Both the position numbers and the translations under genes were made by a program. A DNA stretch of 64,000 nucleotides, taken from positions 1 through 64,000 of the IMG/VR virus record IMGVR_UViG_3300008114_000019; one strand, 5' to 3'. The notes below the pieces were generated by a model. That model had not been told where the DNA came from and ran no database searches. It saw only the letters and a list, made by a program, of their open reading frames with translations. Shown one piece after another: positions 53,475 to 61,626 of this stretch (within the stretch, counting starts at the first letter, position 1; each line of letters opens with the position of its first letter). The stretch is from a virus.

Positions 53475-53930
53475 CTAATTAAATTCACTTTCTGGATTTC
53501 CACCATCAAATGTTGCAGCCCATGTTGTTGAAAATGGGGTTCCTCCATTTAATGTAGAAATTTGTGGATCGTCATATTGTGCAGCATCCCAAAAGATTGT
53601 TACAATTCTTCCGTCTCCATCAATTGCTGTATCATGAATGTGATCTGGAATATTTTGCACATCGTTGCTTGTTGCAATTGTAAACCAATCAGTTTCATAA
53701 TAAACTTTTAATCTTTCTACCGTGGTATCAAACCACATATCCCCATTTTCTGGAGATAGAGGGGCAGTATTTCCAACTGGTGTACCACCAGCAAGAGAAT
53801 CTACATAGTCCTTAGTAGCAGCATGATTACCTAATGTAGGTTCCCCTACTGCTACTGCGTTTCCAAATGAACCGCCGTTAGTTACGACTAGTCCATTCTT
53901 GACTTTAAAATCTTTTAGATTTGTAGTCAT
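53475..53930 (-). CDS. Small fibre-related structural protein
   Basis: 151 residues. NLKDFKVKNGLVVTNGGSFG at the start parallels the N-terminus of the long fibre upstream (FKIKNGLIVEGT), pointing to a common attachment module. It continues with NHAATKDYVDSLAGG, a motif seen in many phage fibres, and GDMWFDTTVERLKVYYETDW. Strong AGGGGGC ribosome-binding site. Confidence 0.65.
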   Translation of the reverse strand: MTTNLKDFKVKNGLVVTNGGSFGNAVAVGEPTLGNHAATKDYVDSLAGGTPVGNTAPLSPENGDMWFDTTVERLKVYYETDWFTIATSNDVQNIPDHIHDTAIDGDGRIVTIFWDAAQYDDPQISTLNGGTPFSTTWAATFDGGNPESEFN

Positions 53931-53952
53931 TTACTGCCCCCTAAATTTTTTA

Positions 53953-56283
53953 CTAGACTAACAATGTACCAACAACTGTTACATCTGAGTTATTGTTGGC
54001 TGTTGTTACTCTTAGTCTTACATCTGTTCCAGATACGTCTGCAGAAATTGTGGATGCGGATCCATTTGTTCCTACAATTGCGTATTCTGTAATTGCGATG
54101 TTATCTGAAGAGTCAAGAGTTAAGATAACTTTTGAAACTTCTGTGTGTGAACCGTAAGCAACTTTTACTAAGAATTCTGCTGAGCGGAATGATGCTTTTG
54201 CCCAATCGAATGCTGTAATTGTGCTTGCTGTTGCAACTTCTACTGTTGCTGCAACTTGTCTAGCAACACTGTTAACATCAATTTCTGTGAAGTTAGGAAC
54301 TACTGCTTCAAGAGCATCTACTGCACGTTGATCTGTAAAGTAAAGGTTTGTTGTTCCTTCTGTCAAATCATCTGTGTCAGAATCAGCAACACCATTTTCA
54401 GCGGTAATTACTAATCCAGCAGCGTTTCCTGTAATTGTTATATTTGTTAATGTTGCGTTTGTTAACAAATCTGCTGCAGAGTCTTTAGCACGAGCATCAG
54501 TAAAGTAGTGATTGTTTGTGCCTTCGTCTAAGTCATCTGTAGTAGAGTCGTCTACTCCATTTTCTGCAGTAACGATAAGTTGTCCAGAAACTTCAGTAAT
54601 AGAAATGTTAGTTTGGGTTGAACCAGTTAACACATCTCTTACTCTTTGAGCAGTGAAGTATTCATTGCTTGTTCCTTCTGCTACATCGTCTGTAGAAAGA
54701 GTTACACTGTTTCCAAGTGCTGTTGCATAACCATTGATAGTAATGCTACTGTTATCAAGTGCTCCATTTGGAATATTTTGCAGTGTATTGCTTGAACCAC
54801 TAATTGTTTTGTTTGTTAGTGTTTGAGATTCACTTGTACCAACAATTTCTCCAACACCGTGAGTTGCTGTATCATCTGCGTGGTCGCTAACAGCGTTTGC
54901 TGCTGCACCATTAGCATCGTACCAAGTATCAACGGTTGTACGGTCTACTGAAACTTCAAGACCATCTACTGTAATACCTGTACCTGCAACTACAGAACCT
55001 GAACCAGAGAATTGTGTCCAGTCTTGGTTGTCAAAACCACTAATGTAGTGATTTGATTGAACCCAGGATGTGTTGTTATATGTTGTACCTTCCATCACGA
55101 ATACTGCTGCACCAATAAGTTCATCATTGTTATCTGCATCTGCTGCACGAGACAATGTATATGAACCACCAGAAACTGCTGCATCATAAATACCGTTTTG
55201 TGTTGCTGTTGTTTGATTTGTTAACAATACACGGTATGTGTCATCAACTCCATGACCATCAATTGACAATGGTGTAGAACCTGTTAATGGTACGTTAGAT
55301 GTAGCAAGAACGTTTACTGCTTGCTTCCAATCAAGACCAGAAACTGCGTTATCTACATATGAGTTAGTTGCAATTTCATTACCTGCTGATGCTGAGCCAA
55401 CATATGCTGCACCGTCTGGATTAATAACAATATCTCCATTTGCTGTAGATAATGTTAAGTTGTTATTAGCATTGATATATAAATCATTGCCATCAACATC
55501 AATTGTGCTATTGTTAGCCCCATCATTAAATGTAAGCACATCACCAATTGTTTTGTTGGTAAGTGTTTGTGTATCTGATGTACCAACAACGTTACCTAAA
55601 ACGCCGTGTACTCCTGAAGATGCACCTGTGTGTGTATCAAGGTTATCTTGAACATCACTTGCTGCACCTGAAGCATCGTACCAAGTATCTACTACTGAAC
55701 GATCTACTGCAATTTGTCCAGCAGATATTGCAAGACCACAACCTAGATCTGCAGAGATTGTTCCAGTGTTACCAAAGGTTATTCCATCTCCACCATCAAG
55801 TGAGTCCCATACTCTTTGTTCTGTAAAGTACTTGTTTGTTGTACCTTCATCTAAATCATCAGTTGTAGAATCATCTACACCGTTTTCTGCTGCGATGTGT
55901 AATTCTCCACCAACTTCTGTTATAGAAATATTAGTTTGTGTTGAGTTAGTTAAAATATCTTTTACTTTTTGTGCTGTAAAGTACTCATTTGATGTACCTT
56001 CAGTTAAATTATCAGTAGTAAAGTTAGAAATATCTGATACTTGACCAGTTACATCTCCAACTAAATCTGCTGTAATTACATTTGCAGCAAAGTTAGCATT
56101 TCCATCACGAAGTACTACTGTGTTTGCTGTTGCGTTTGCTGTTGCTGATCCACCAATCAAACCTATAATGTAATTTTGATCTTCTTGTTTTTTTGTCAAA
56201 ATGTCATAGTTATTGATGGTACCAGTTGTTCCTTCAACGATTAAACCATTCTTAATCTTGAAGTTTTTATTTATTACTGCCAT
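53953..56283 (-). CDS. Long repetitive tail fibre
   Basis: 776 residues. Five copies of a unit of the form TDDLxEGTxNxYFTxxRxxD lie along the chain, and longer segments (VGTSxxQTLTNKTI, TWYDAxGAA) occur twice, indicating internal duplication. N-terminus FKIKNGLIVEGTTGTINNYD is shared with the next gene. The C-terminus is a compact beta domain. Probably a trimeric receptor-binding fibre. Higher GC in third positions than most genes suggests strong expression. Confidence 0.75.
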   Translation of the reverse strand: MAVINKNFKIKNGLIVEGTTGTINNYDILTKKQEDQNYIIGLIGGSATANATANTVVLRDGNANFAANVITADLVGDVTGQVSDISNFTTDNLTEGTSNEYFTAQKVKDILTNSTQTNISITEVGGELHIAAENGVDDSTTDDLDEGTTNKYFTEQRVWDSLDGGDGITFGNTGTISADLGCGLAISAGQIAVDRSVVDTWYDASGAASDVQDNLDTHTGASSGVHGVLGNVVGTSDTQTLTNKTIGDVLTFNDGANNSTIDVDGNDLYINANNNLTLSTANGDIVINPDGAAYVGSASAGNEIATNSYVDNAVSGLDWKQAVNVLATSNVPLTGSTPLSIDGHGVDDTYRVLLTNQTTATQNGIYDAAVSGGSYTLSRAADADNNDELIGAAVFVMEGTTYNNTSWVQSNHYISGFDNQDWTQFSGSGSVVAGTGITVDGLEVSVDRTTVDTWYDANGAAANAVSDHADDTATHGVGEIVGTSESQTLTNKTISGSSNTLQNIPNGALDNSSITINGYATALGNSVTLSTDDVAEGTSNEYFTAQRVRDVLTGSTQTNISITEVSGQLIVTAENGVDDSTTDDLDEGTNNHYFTDARAKDSAADLLTNATLTNITITGNAAGLVITAENGVADSDTDDLTEGTTNLYFTDQRAVDALEAVVPNFTEIDVNSVARQVAATVEVATASTITAFDWAKASFRSAEFLVKVAYGSHTEVSKVILTLDSSDNIAITEYAIVGTNGSASTISADVSGTDVRLRVTTANNNSDVTVVGTLLV

Positions 56284-56294
56284 TTTGTTTCTCC

Positions 56295-56741
56295 TTATGC
56301 CCTAAGTCCCATACGTGCGTAACGTACGGTGACAGGCTTTATAACGCTATCTGGAGTGACTGTTAAGGCCACGGTATTTCCAGAGCGTGAGACGCTTATG
56401 GTTCCAATATTCCCATCATTGTCTATTGTCCCATATTCGCTGACGTTAATATTTGTTCCGTCAACTAATATAGTCAATTCTGTTGCGTAGAAGTAGTTAT
56501 CTCCTTGTGTTGTTTTAGAAATTGAAACAAGGTACTTAACCATTCTCCATTCTGTTGAACTAAAACTATCTATTACTGTTGTGTTTTGAATTTCTGATAT
56601 TGTGTTGTCGTTATTACCAAATGTACCAAGACGAGTAGCCTGGGCAGCGGTAGTGTCAATTAAATCTTCATAGTCTTGTTGAGATGGCCTATCGCCAGTC
56701 TCATAACGTGATTTTACTGTAGGAATAGATACTTGTGCCAT
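56295..56741 (-). CDS. Small fibre-base protein, leaderless
   Basis: 148 residues from ATG 56741, with no proper ribosome-binding site. TGTTATAAT ends six bases upstream, so +1 should be the start codon. SRYETGDRPSQQDYEDLIDT is a typical N-terminal helix of fibre-attachment proteins, followed by beta strands (YATELTILVDGTNINVSEYG). It directly precedes the repetitive fibre gene. A structural role is inferred. Confidence 0.6.
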   Translation of the reverse strand: MAQVSIPTVKSRYETGDRPSQQDYEDLIDTTAAQATRLGTFGNNDNTISEIQNTTVIDSFSSTEWRMVKYLVSISKTTQGDNYFYATELTILVDGTNINVSEYGTIDNDGNIGTISVSRSGNTVALTVTPDSVIKPVTVRYARMGLRA

Positions 56742-56747
56742 ATCCAC

Positions 56748-56756
56748 ATTATAACA
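56748..56756 (-). promoter_or_regulatory. Extended -10 promoter TGTTATAAT, leaderless
   Basis: Six bases (GTGGAT) to ATG 56741. No -35 seen. Confidence 0.6.
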
Positions 56757-56771
56757 TTATTTTATTTCATT

Positions 56772-57497
56772 TTATACAAATATGTAGGTTCCAACATGTA
56801 CTACCTTAACATGTGGTGCTACATATACAGAACCACCCAATTTACGCCAAAGTGTACAAAAGAAGTAATCTTCTGATAAAAGCCTTTGTTCTTCTTCGTC
56901 TACCTGTGTTTTCCAAAAGTCATAAATATACTCACCTTTTTTAATTCCACCCAAATCTAATTGATCACTTTTATATTTACCGACATGTTCTTTCATCTGT
57001 TCAAAAACATTACGTTTAATTAATAATAAACCAGTACCTATGTTTTTTACTTCTAGTGGTTTTGTAGGATTTTCTTGTATTTTTTTTATATCTTCTTTAT
57101 TAACAAAATTTATATTGACATAAGAACCATATCTTTTTAAGTCAGTCTTTTTTAATTCTGCTGCCTTTTCTACGTTAGCCCAATTAATTGCCTTCATTGG
57201 CACGGCAGCACCAATAACATCCAAACCAGAATTTATCATATCTATAACACCATCAGCATTAAAGCCCTCATCGCCATCAATAAATAACAGGTAGTCAGCA
57301 TCTGATCTTAAAAACATCTCTGTTAGGGTATTTCTAGCCCTATTAATTAAAGACTCGTTATATAGATCATTAAATGTTACCTTGTATCCTTGATAGGTTA
57401 GTTTCATTACTAATCCCATTACGCTTTTCATAAAGTAGCCATGGCATACCCCGCCATACATTGGAGTTGCTATAAAGATGCTAGGTTTTTTATCCAT
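56772..57497 (-). CDS. GT-A glycosyltransferase
   Basis: 241 residues. PSIFIATPMYGG at the start, NESLINRARNTLTEMFLRSD, and the metal-binding DGD (Asp 74, Asp 76 in LLFIDGDEGF) mark a GT-A fold with similarity in style to Anp1-like transferases. SEDYFFCTLWRKLGG near the end is the acceptor-side motif. It uses a nucleotide sugar. Adjacent to a hydroxylase gene four bases upstream, it may glycosylate a hydroxylated virion residue. Appears leaderless (TAGAAT at six bases). Confidence 0.85.
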   Translation of the reverse strand: MDKKPSIFIATPMYGGVCHGYFMKSVMGLVMKLTYQGYKVTFNDLYNESLINRARNTLTEMFLRSDADYLLFIDGDEGFNADGVIDMINSGLDVIGAAVPMKAINWANVEKAAELKKTDLKRYGSYVNINFVNKEDIKKIQENPTKPLEVKNIGTGLLLIKRNVFEQMKEHVGKYKSDQLDLGGIKKGEYIYDFWKTQVDEEEQRLLSEDYFFCTLWRKLGGSVYVAPHVKVVHVGTYIFV

Positions 57498-57501
57498 GTG
57501 T

Positions 57502-58155
57502 CTATTCTACACCATGGTATATTTCATTTTTAAAAGGTCTGTCATGTAACCACGTAACTATTGCATATTTTGTTCCTGATGTAACTGGATAAGCCTTATG
57601 ACGATATGCATAATTTGAAGGAAACAAAATTAGCATTCCAGCAGTGGGTTTAATCGTTATATTAAAGTTTACAAATTCAATTTGACCACCTTCATAATCA
57701 TCATTAAGGTATAAAATTGCTGACAAGGATCTTCCAGAACCAGTTCCACCATCATAATGAGAATGATATTCTTGACCAAAAGAATACTTTAACATATTAT
57801 ATTCTTCATGCCATAACTTACCCTCTACCCCATATCTTTTGTTATAATCTATAGTGGTAGAAAGAAGAAGCATATACATTTGATTATGAATTTTTTGTGC
57901 TAATGAACTTCCTAAGTTTGATTGATAAGTAATACCCATATTGTAATTAGTTCTATGATTTTGATCATATCCTACACCCATAGTTTCTGCTCTAGACCAA
58001 TGCAAATCACTGTTTGGATTAGAACATTCTCTTTCTACATCTATAATAGTTTGTAACGAATCTTTCCAAACATCATTATATATATCTATACATCCTGCTA
58101 TTGTTTTGCTTGGTTTTATAACTCCAGGGTATAAACCGTTAATCATTTCTGACAT
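57502..58155 (-). CDS. Prolyl 4-hydroxylase-like 2OG-Fe(II) oxygenase
   Basis: 217 residues with a full catalytic set: EYHSHYDGG (His 133, Asp 135), AILYLNDDYEGGQIEF, distal His 186 in YRHKAYPVTSG and Lys 196 as the 2-oxoglutarate-binding base, as in collagen-type prolyl hydroxylases. It is the best candidate for hydroxylating Pro or Lys in a phage fibre, especially given the glycosyltransferase next to it and a collagen-like gene 5.7 kb away. Confidence 0.87.
   Translation of the reverse strand: MSEMINGLYPGVIKPSKTIAGCIDIYNDVWKDSLQTIIDVERECSNPNSDLHWSRAETMGVGYDQNHRTNYNMGITYQSNLGSSLAQKIHNQMYMLLLSTTIDYNKRYGVEGKLWHEEYNMLKYSFGQEYHSHYDGGTGSGRSLSAILYLNDDYEGGQIEFVNFNITIKPTAGMLILFPSNYAYRHKAYPVTSGTKYAIVTWLHDRPFKNEIYHGVE
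57504..57509 (-). promoter_or_regulatory. -10 TAGAAT for leaderless glycosyltransferase
   Basis: TAGAAT lies six bases before ATG 57497; TG is shifted one base from the usual extension. It sits at the end of the hydroxylase gene. Confidence 0.3.
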
Positions 58156-58169
58156 ATCTATCTTCTATT

Positions 58170-58394
58170 CTAAAGTATATAGTTGCTATAGCCAATAACC
58201 TGTAAAGGAATTGGGGGTACGTTGTTTGGACCATATCCTTCTACTGTTATTGTTGTAAATCTTATTCTAAATGGCAAGGTGTAGTTTATTTCTACTGTTC
58301 TAGGTTTGTAAGATATGTTGGTTTGATAATAGTTTGAAGTTTCAATGCGTCTTACTTTTTGTTTATTATCATCAACAATAATTGCTGTTGCCAT
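58170..58394 (-). CDS. Hypothetical small beta protein
   Basis: 74 residues, predicted all-beta (PRTVEINYTLPFRIRFTTIT and PLQVIGYSNYIL). No motif recognised. Start overlaps the previous stop by one base (TAATG). Probably a small virion component. Confidence 0.5.
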   Translation of the reverse strand: MATAIIVDDNKQKVRRIETSNYYQTNISYKPRTVEINYTLPFRIRFTTITVEGYGPNNVPPIPLQVIGYSNYIL

Positions 58395-58801
58395 TAGTCA
58401 GTTACATCTTCAAGGATGATCAGGCTACCTTGTGCAACTGTCCAGACTATTTCAGTTGTTGATAACTCGATATCGAAGATATCTCCTGTTTCGAGATTAT
58501 GTGACTCTTCTGCTGTAAGTCTAACTGTAAATTCTCCAGCCAAGTCATCTGCATCTGCTGCTGGACTCAAAGCCATAATTGTAGTTGCATTGTCTGTTAT
58601 AACTCCAAGATCTGAAGAGTTGTTTGGTCTTTTAATTTTCATAGCAATAGTCCAGTCTGGAATATTTAAAGGAACCTGCAAATCATCTGTTACGTAAACT
58701 TTAAATGCTGAGGTGTCACCACGTACTACTGTCCATTTAACAGTTGGGGGTTTAGCACCTACGTTATATAAATCTTGAGAAGAATTTCTTAGAGTGGCCA
58801 T
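58394..58801 (-). CDS. BppU-like N-terminal domain protein
   Basis: 135 residues. VVRGDTSAFKVYVTDDLQVP, IPDWTIAMKIKRP and GDIFDIELSTTE follow the immunoglobulin-like strand order of the phage baseplate upper protein N-terminal domain. This likely anchors a fibre to the baseplate. No ribosome-binding site; TGATATAAT ends six bases upstream, so the mRNA should be leaderless. Confidence 0.65.
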   Translation of the reverse strand: MATLRNSSQDLYNVGAKPPTVKWTVVRGDTSAFKVYVTDDLQVPLNIPDWTIAMKIKRPNNSSDLGVITDNATTIMALSPAADADDLAGEFTVRLTAEESHNLETGDIFDIELSTTEIVWTVAQGSLIILEDVTD

Positions 58802-58807
58802 ATTGTA

Positions 58808-58816
58808 ATTATATCA
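58808..58816 (-). promoter_or_regulatory. Extended -10 promoter TGATATAAT, leaderless
   Basis: Six bases (TACAAT) to ATG 58801. No recognisable -35 upstream. Confidence 0.6.
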
Positions 58817-58831
58817 TGTTTGAATGAATAA

Positions 58832-59359
58832 TTATGAAAGACCGTTTTTTAATGCTCCCCAGGTACCATTACCTTTAGCAGTAACTACAAGAACTCCATT
58901 AGATGCATCTGCATAAGCACAAACTGCCACTGCACCAGCACCACTGGCTGGTCTAACATTTGTTAATCCTCCACCAGTTTTTACATATAAAATATCACCA
59001 GCAACAAATTCAGATGTGTTGACGTCTGGCAATACTCCAGACACTACACAAACTCCTTGTGCATTATTTGCTGTAGTTGATTTTAACAATCCTAATATTG
59101 GTGCTGTAGTTGATGGAACTGCTTTATTTACAGTTGTTAAATCTTGTTCAGTATTATGACCATTAATAAATACAGGAGAACCTGCTGCTATTGATCCACC
59201 AGATGTATTAATTACATCTAACTTCATGTAAGATAATCCAAGTCCAGCAAGTGTACTATCTAATGAATTTGCTAGAGATGCAATATCTCCATGTACATTT
59301 ACGCTATCATCAACTTGTGGATATGGTAAATTATATATGCTTGATTGACCTGTTGCCAT
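58832..59359 (-). CDS. Virion surface protein of unknown fold
   Basis: 175 residues, rich in Ala, Gly, Ser and Val. VINTSGGSIAAGSPVFINGH then GVLPDVNTSEFVAGDILYVK recalls the short beta-barrel surface modules common in phage decoration or fibre proteins. It is the first minus-strand gene left of the divergent lysozyme promoter and appears leaderless. Role inferred from composition and context. Confidence 0.55.
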   Translation of the reverse strand: MATGQSSIYNLPYPQVDDSVNVHGDIASLANSLDSTLAGLGLSYMKLDVINTSGGSIAAGSPVFINGHNTEQDLTTVNKAVPSTTAPILGLLKSTTANNAQGVCVVSGVLPDVNTSEFVAGDILYVKTGGGLTNVRPASGAGAVAVCAYADASNGVLVVTAKGNGTWGALKNGLS

Positions 59360-59365
59360 GTAAAT

Positions 59366-59374
59366 ATTATATCA
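59366..59374 (-). promoter_or_regulatory. Extended -10 promoter TGATATAAT, leaderless
   Basis: Six bases (ATTTAC) to ATG 59359. It is divergent from the lysozyme promoter 47 bases away. Confidence 0.6.
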
Positions 59375-59420
59375 TTTTAAATTATTTTTTGTATTATCTT
59401 ACTAATATAACATTTTTGAT

Positions 59421-59449
59421 TTGACATGCTGGCAAATAGATGTTATACT
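59421..59449 (+). promoter_or_regulatory. Consensus promoter of lysozyme gene
   Basis: TTGACA, a 17-base spacer ending in TGT, then TATACT. This is the strongest promoter seen. Predicted +1 is 59456, exactly the A of an in-frame ATG. Confidence 0.8.
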
Positions 59450-59453
59450 TGAT

Positions 59454-59479
59454 ACATGACACCTACCAGGGTGTCATGT
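59454..59479 (+). promoter_or_regulatory. Hairpin at predicted 5' end of lysozyme mRNA
   Basis: Perfect 10-bp stem ACATGACACC / GGTGTCATGT with a six-base loop and TTTT following, between the predicted transcription start and the AGGAGG site at 59486-59491. It could be an attenuator, an operator or an mRNA-stabilising structure. Confidence 0.65.
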
Positions 59480-59497
59480 TTTCTTAGGAGGAAAACT

Positions 59498-60073
59498 ATG
59501 AAAAAAGATAAAAAATTTTTAATAGGATTACTCGCAAGTCTTGGGTTACTTTCAGTATTTATGAATATTTCTAATGCTCAAGGTGTTGAAACAAACCCCA
59601 AAAATGATCAATATACAACATTTACCGCTGAAGCGGTTTTTTTGCTTTCTAGACCAGATCACCTAGACAAGCCATCTAGAGATAACGTAAGGGTTCTTGC
59701 TGAATATCAAGATAAGGGCCAACTTACAGATATAGAATTAAAAACTTTACTATCTGCCTGTGGTTTTGAGGGTAAAAACCTAATAGAGGCTTGGGCTATT
59801 GCTAAAAAAGAGTCAATGGGTAACGCTTTGGCCTTTAATGGTAATAGTAAAACTGGAGATAGGTCTTATGGCTTGTTTCAAATCAATATGATTGGTGCTT
59901 TAAATGAAGATAGAAAAGAAAAATATAATTTAGAATATACCAGTCAACTTTTAAATCCATCAATTAACTGTCAGGTTGCTTATATAATGAGTGATGGTGG
60001 AAAAGATTGGTCTCCTTGGAAAAATATAACTCCTAGAACCAGAGAGTTCATGTACCAGTTTCCAAAAGATTAA
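59498..60073 (+). CDS. Exported lysozyme-like endolysin
   Basis: 191 residues from ATG 59498 (AGGAGG upstream). Residues 1-27 form a signal peptide (basic KKDKK, then a hydrophobic core ending SNA). The lysozyme-like or lytic transglycosylase domain has AIAKKES with catalytic Glu 105, then SYGLFQINMIG (123-133) and NCQVAYIMSDGG. It cuts peptidoglycan after export, so lysis may rely on Sec rather than only a holin. An in-frame ATG at 59456 would add 14 basic residues. The stop overlaps the convergent Hint gene by three bases. Confidence 0.87.
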   Translation: MKKDKKFLIGLLASLGLLSVFMNISNAQGVETNPKNDQYTTFTAEAVFLLSRPDHLDKPSRDNVRVLAEYQDKGQLTDIELKTLLSACGFEGKNLIEAWAIAKKESMGNALAFNGNSKTGDRSYGLFQINMIGALNEDRKEKYNLEYTSQLLNPSINCQVAYIMSDGGKDWSPWKNITPRTREFMYQFPKD

Positions 60074-60966
60074 TCTACTGGATAAGCATTATATACAAAT
60101 AGAGAGTCTGCAACGATCAAACCAAAAGGTTCTCTTATAAAATCGTAGACATCTCTGTCTTCTTTTACTACTTCTATTTTGTTAACAATATAACGTGGTT
60201 CATTTTCAAATTCTTTACTTTTAACTATTTCATCACCTATTTTTAATTCAGAAGAAACAATAAACATCAATTTGTTATCTCTTATTACTAAAATATCTTC
60301 TTGAGTAGAAAATCTTTTATATTGATCATCATTAATTATAATGGTTTCTAAAACATTAGTTTTTGTAACTTTTGTTACTATGGATTCTATAGTTTTATAT
60401 TCTTTATTTGTTTCACCTATCCAAGATCTAAGACCCTCATGATTAGTTACTGGCAAATCATCAAATGTTCTAGTAATTAAGATATCTCCAACAACTATAT
60501 CTTTTGCTAATGCATATCCTTCTTTAGTTAATACTGGTGTGTCTTGATCTATGCAATATGGGCTAGGGACATAAGTGGTTGGTGAGAATCCAAAGACTCT
60601 AAATGGTGAAAATCCAAATACGTTAAAAGGTGAAAATCCAAAAACGTTAAAAGGAGAAAATCCAAATACTGTAAAAGGAGAAAATCCAAATACTCCAAAT
60701 GGTGTAAAACTAAACTGTCTAACAGTTAAATCAACAGTTGATTCGTAATCTGCTGGAGTAGTTACTGCTGGATTTTGTTCAACAATTAATCCATCATTTG
60801 CTAACTCTGATGGTTCTCCAGAAACTGTAGTTGTAACATTTCCTAAAGAAAAACCTTCTGAAACTACATCTAATTGAGCCTGTGCACTTGTTCTTCCAAT
60901 AAAGTTAGGAACTAGTTTCATTCCTTTTGCTACTACATATTTAACTAATTTTCCAAACAAAGCCAT
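60070..60966 (-). CDS. PASTA - FGFSPF repeat - Hint domain virion protein
   Basis: 298 residues. A PASTA-like domain (about 18-83; VPNFIGRTSAQAQ then IVEQNPAVTTP), which in other proteins binds peptidoglycan fragments, is followed by the FGFSPFxV array (85-129, five cores) and a Hint domain starting at Cys 138. CIDQDTPVLT and VGDILI are clear. Block B has TQED in place of T-x-x-H, and the end reads LFVYNAYPVD. The N-terminal domain differs entirely from that of the FN3 version, showing modular exchange. Confidence 0.8.
   Translation of the reverse strand: MALFGKLVKYVVAKGMKLVPNFIGRTSAQAQLDVVSEGFSLGNVTTTVSGEPSELANDGLIVEQNPAVTTPADYESTVDLTVRQFSFTPFGVFGFSPFTVFGFSPFNVFGFSPFNVFGFSPFRVFGFSPTTYVPSPYCIDQDTPVLTKEGYALAKDIVVGDILITRTFDDLPVTNHEGLRSWIGETNKEYKTIESIVTKVTKTNVLETIIINDDQYKRFSTQEDILVIRDNKLMFIVSSELKIGDEIVKSKEFENEPRYIVNKIEVVKEDRDVYDFIREPFGLIVADSLFVYNAYPVD
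60580..60714 (-). repeat. 24-bp coding repeats, octapeptide array of second Hint protein
   Basis: Tandem 24-base units with variable residue order G, T, N, N, R, one unit fewer than in the 50387-51640 gene. The order of variants is conserved between the two genes. Confidence 0.85.
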
Positions 60967-60975
60967 GATAATCTC

Positions 60976-61626
60976 CTATGCGATCAAATCGCCGACTAGA
61001 AGCCAGGTGTTTGTATCAAATTTAAACAAGGATGCACCTGAATACCTTGCTGCAATAGATCTATTTCCATTTTTACTATTTAAAGTAACTCCTGTATCTG
61101 GAACAAATGTAACAGAGCCAGTGTTCATTCTAAATACATCTATTTCTGAACCTATTGGAAAAGCAATACTAGAATTAGGTGGAATTGTTACTGTCCAAGT
61201 TCCTGTAGAATCAAAAGTTATACTTTGACCAATATCACTTAATGTTAAACTATAGTTTTGTGTTCCGCTACCAGCCTGTTTATTAAAAGTAACCAATCCA
61301 CCATAAGATATCCAGTTTGTTCCATTGTAAAATTGTAAATCGTTAATTGCTGCACCACCAGCAGTTTGTCTAACAAAACAAACAGTCCCTCTTACTGGAG
61401 AAGTTAATGCCGCATCTCTTGCTGCAGGATTTAAATAATTATTTACTCCAGCCTTTGCTGTAATTACTGCATTAGTATCTGAAAATGTAACATTACTTTG
61501 AAATTCATGTGTTCCAGACCAAATATAGTTTGCAGCAGTGTTCGTATTTCCACCAATTGCATAAAATGTATCTGTTTCTTGATCATAAACATATGCTGTT
61601 TTACCGCCAGTATTTAGTGATGCCAT
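60976..61626 (-). CDS. Fibre protein with shared C-terminal domain
   Basis: 216 residues. DQETDTFYAIGG near the start, an ARDAALTSPVRGTVCFVRQ strand and the C-terminal block FPIGSEIDVFRMNTGSVTFV to LVGDLIA, which aligns with the end of the 51675-53405 fibre. So two fibres share this tip domain. TAATG overlap with the mini-gene upstream. Confidence 0.7.
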   Translation of the reverse strand: MASLNTGGKTAYVYDQETDTFYAIGGNTNTAANYIWSGTHEFQSNVTFSDTNAVITAKAGVNNYLNPAARDAALTSPVRGTVCFVRQTAGGAAINDLQFYNGTNWISYGGLVTFNKQAGSGTQNYSLTLSDIGQSITFDSTGTWTVTIPPNSSIAFPIGSEIDVFRMNTGSVTFVPDTGVTLNSKNGNRSIAARYSGASLFKFDTNTWLLVGDLIA

